Assembly: GCF_016899755.1 (NCBI RefSeq)
Contig: NZ_JACJJC010000002.1
Span: 1-64,000 of the forward strand
DNA length: 64,000 nt
Source: Sutterella massiliensis
GTDB taxonomy: Bacteria > Pseudomonadota > Gammaproteobacteria > Burkholderiales > Burkholderiaceae_F
Direction: 5' to 3'
Shown here in pieces: positions 63,433 to 64,000 of this stretch. A program made the position numbers and the translations under genes. The first letter of the stretch is position 1; the number at the start of each line of letters is the position of its first letter. The notes under the pieces were generated by a model that was given only the letters and a program-made list of their open reading frames with translations, did no database searches and had not been told where the DNA came from.

Positions 63433-63470
63433 TTCGAAAAAACTGACGCTGCAAGGCTTTTTAATTTTGA

Positions 63471-63547
63471 TGGTCGGGGTGAAGAGATTCGAACTCCCGA
63501 CATCCTGCTCCCAAAGCAGGCGCGCTACCAGACTGCGCCACACCCCG
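63471..63547 (-). tRNA. tRNA-Pro (TGG)
   Basis: The loop TTTGGGA gives anticodon TGG. Acceptor CGGGGTG/CACCCCG, discriminator A and encoded CCA. First gene of the cluster, with its promoter directly upstream. Confidence 0.95.
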
Positions 63548-63557
63548 AGGAATGCGG

Positions 63558-63586
63558 AGTATATCTTAATGAATCCAAAAATGCAA
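63558..63586 (-). promoter_or_regulatory. Promoter of the tRNA-Pro/Arg/His cluster
   Basis: On the minus strand TTGCAT (63581-63586), a 17-base spacer and TATACT (63558-63563), ending about 10 bases before tRNA-Pro. Confidence 0.75.
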
Positions 63587-63690
63587 GACCTCTCTTAAGG
63601 GAAAGTCAAATATTCTCGAGAGGGAAGGAAAAGGAAAGAGATGACAGTACAATACCCTTCCCTTCAATCCTTATTCCCAAGAGGCGCGCA

Positions 63691-64000
63691 ATGAGCCAAG
63701 CGCAAGACAACTCCAACGACCCCCTGCATGCCAAGAAAAAGGCCTGGTCGGGCCGCTTCTCCGAACCCGTCGATGCTTTCGTCCTTCGCTATACCGCGAG
63801 CGTTGACTTCGACAAGCGCATGGCGCTCGTCGACATCGAAGGTTCTCTCGCTCACGCTGCCATGCTGACCAAGATCGGCGTGATCTCCGAAAAGGACCTG
63901 GAGGACATCCGCCGCGGCATGACGCAGATTCGCGAAGAAATCCTTGCCGGCACGTTCGAGTGGCAGCTTGAACTCGAAGACGTGCATCTCAACATCGAAG
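63691..64000 (+). CDS. argH: Argininosuccinate lyase, N-terminal part
   Basis: The gene runs off the right edge after 103 codons. The translated start MSQAQDNSNDPLHAKKKAWSG continues as RFSEPVDAFVLRYTASVDFDKRMALVDIEGSLAHAAML, the family N terminus with the WSGRF and Asp-Ile-x-Gly-Ser substrate-binding signatures. It ends in the ELEDVHLNIE motif region. ArgH splits argininosuccinate to arginine and fumarate, completing the pathway in which ArgF (31686-32690) also acts. An AGAGG site precedes the ATG. Confidence 0.93.
   Translation, partial: MSQAQDNSNDPLHAKKKAWSGRFSEPVDAFVLRYTASVDFDKRMALVDIEGSLAHAAMLTKIGVISEKDLEDIRRGMTQIREEILAGTFEWQLELEDVHLNIE

Overview
The window is GC-rich bacterial chromosome, densely packed with housekeeping genes. 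Gene content and neighbourhoods suggest a betaproteobacterium of the order Burkholderiales. The closest match in style is the asaccharolytic gut family Sutterellaceae (Sutterella/Parasutterella type). That family is an inference from gene content: a tripartite tricarboxylate transporter, a periplasmic flavocytochrome-like flavoprotein beside a Crp/Fnr regulator, a NarI/HdrD iron-sulfur fusion, and yicC-gmk-rpoZ-spoT and rph-rdgB-hemW blocks. No phage, insertion sequence or CRISPR array is visible.

Layout. 0-13.4 kb: a strong leftward promoter with an rRNA-type leader runs off the left edge. It is followed by an unknown membrane protein, thpR, pyrD, initiator tRNA-Met, a membrane iron-sulfur oxidoreductase, pbpG, a very long hrpA, yggX and rpiA. 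13.6-20.2 kb: a PAS histidine kinase and its LuxR-type response regulator, then a Crp/Fnr regulator divergent from a secreted FAD protein. 20.5-31.6 kb: folD, prlC, tRNA-Gly, dnaQ, an amino-acid ABC binding protein plus permease without ATPase, rpsO, pnp, tpiA, secG, tRNA-Leu and tRNA-Gln. 31.7-39.2 kb: argF, xthA, a PheC-like protein without signal peptide, and tctC-tctB-tctA.

39.2-51.1 kb: a leftward block holding the nitrogen control operon glnA-ntrB-ntrC. The operon is extended by rfbB (overlapping ntrC) and an RlmN-like radical SAM gene. It is bordered by two AT-rich single-gene inserts, a DUF1796-like gene and a polysaccharide pyruvyl transferase gene. The second insert sits exactly between the normally adjacent divergent genes rph and yicC. 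glnA has a near-ideal sigma-54 promoter (47397-47412) and an upstream NtrC-type dyad (47525-47541).

51.1-64 kb: yicC-gmk-rpoZ-spoT, greB, tRNA-Ala, holC, a small unknown gene, valS, a LapC/YejM-like inner-membrane sulfatase-fold protein, a WYL-like mini protein, a leftward tRNA-Pro/Arg/His cluster with its own promoter, and the start of argH.

The most distinctive signals are: the surface-glycan-type genes clustered around glnA-ntrBC, two of them in AT-rich inserts; the cytoplasmic PheC homologue; the probable 5' frameshift of the Crp/Fnr gene; and a recurring TAAAAT element upstream of many operons.
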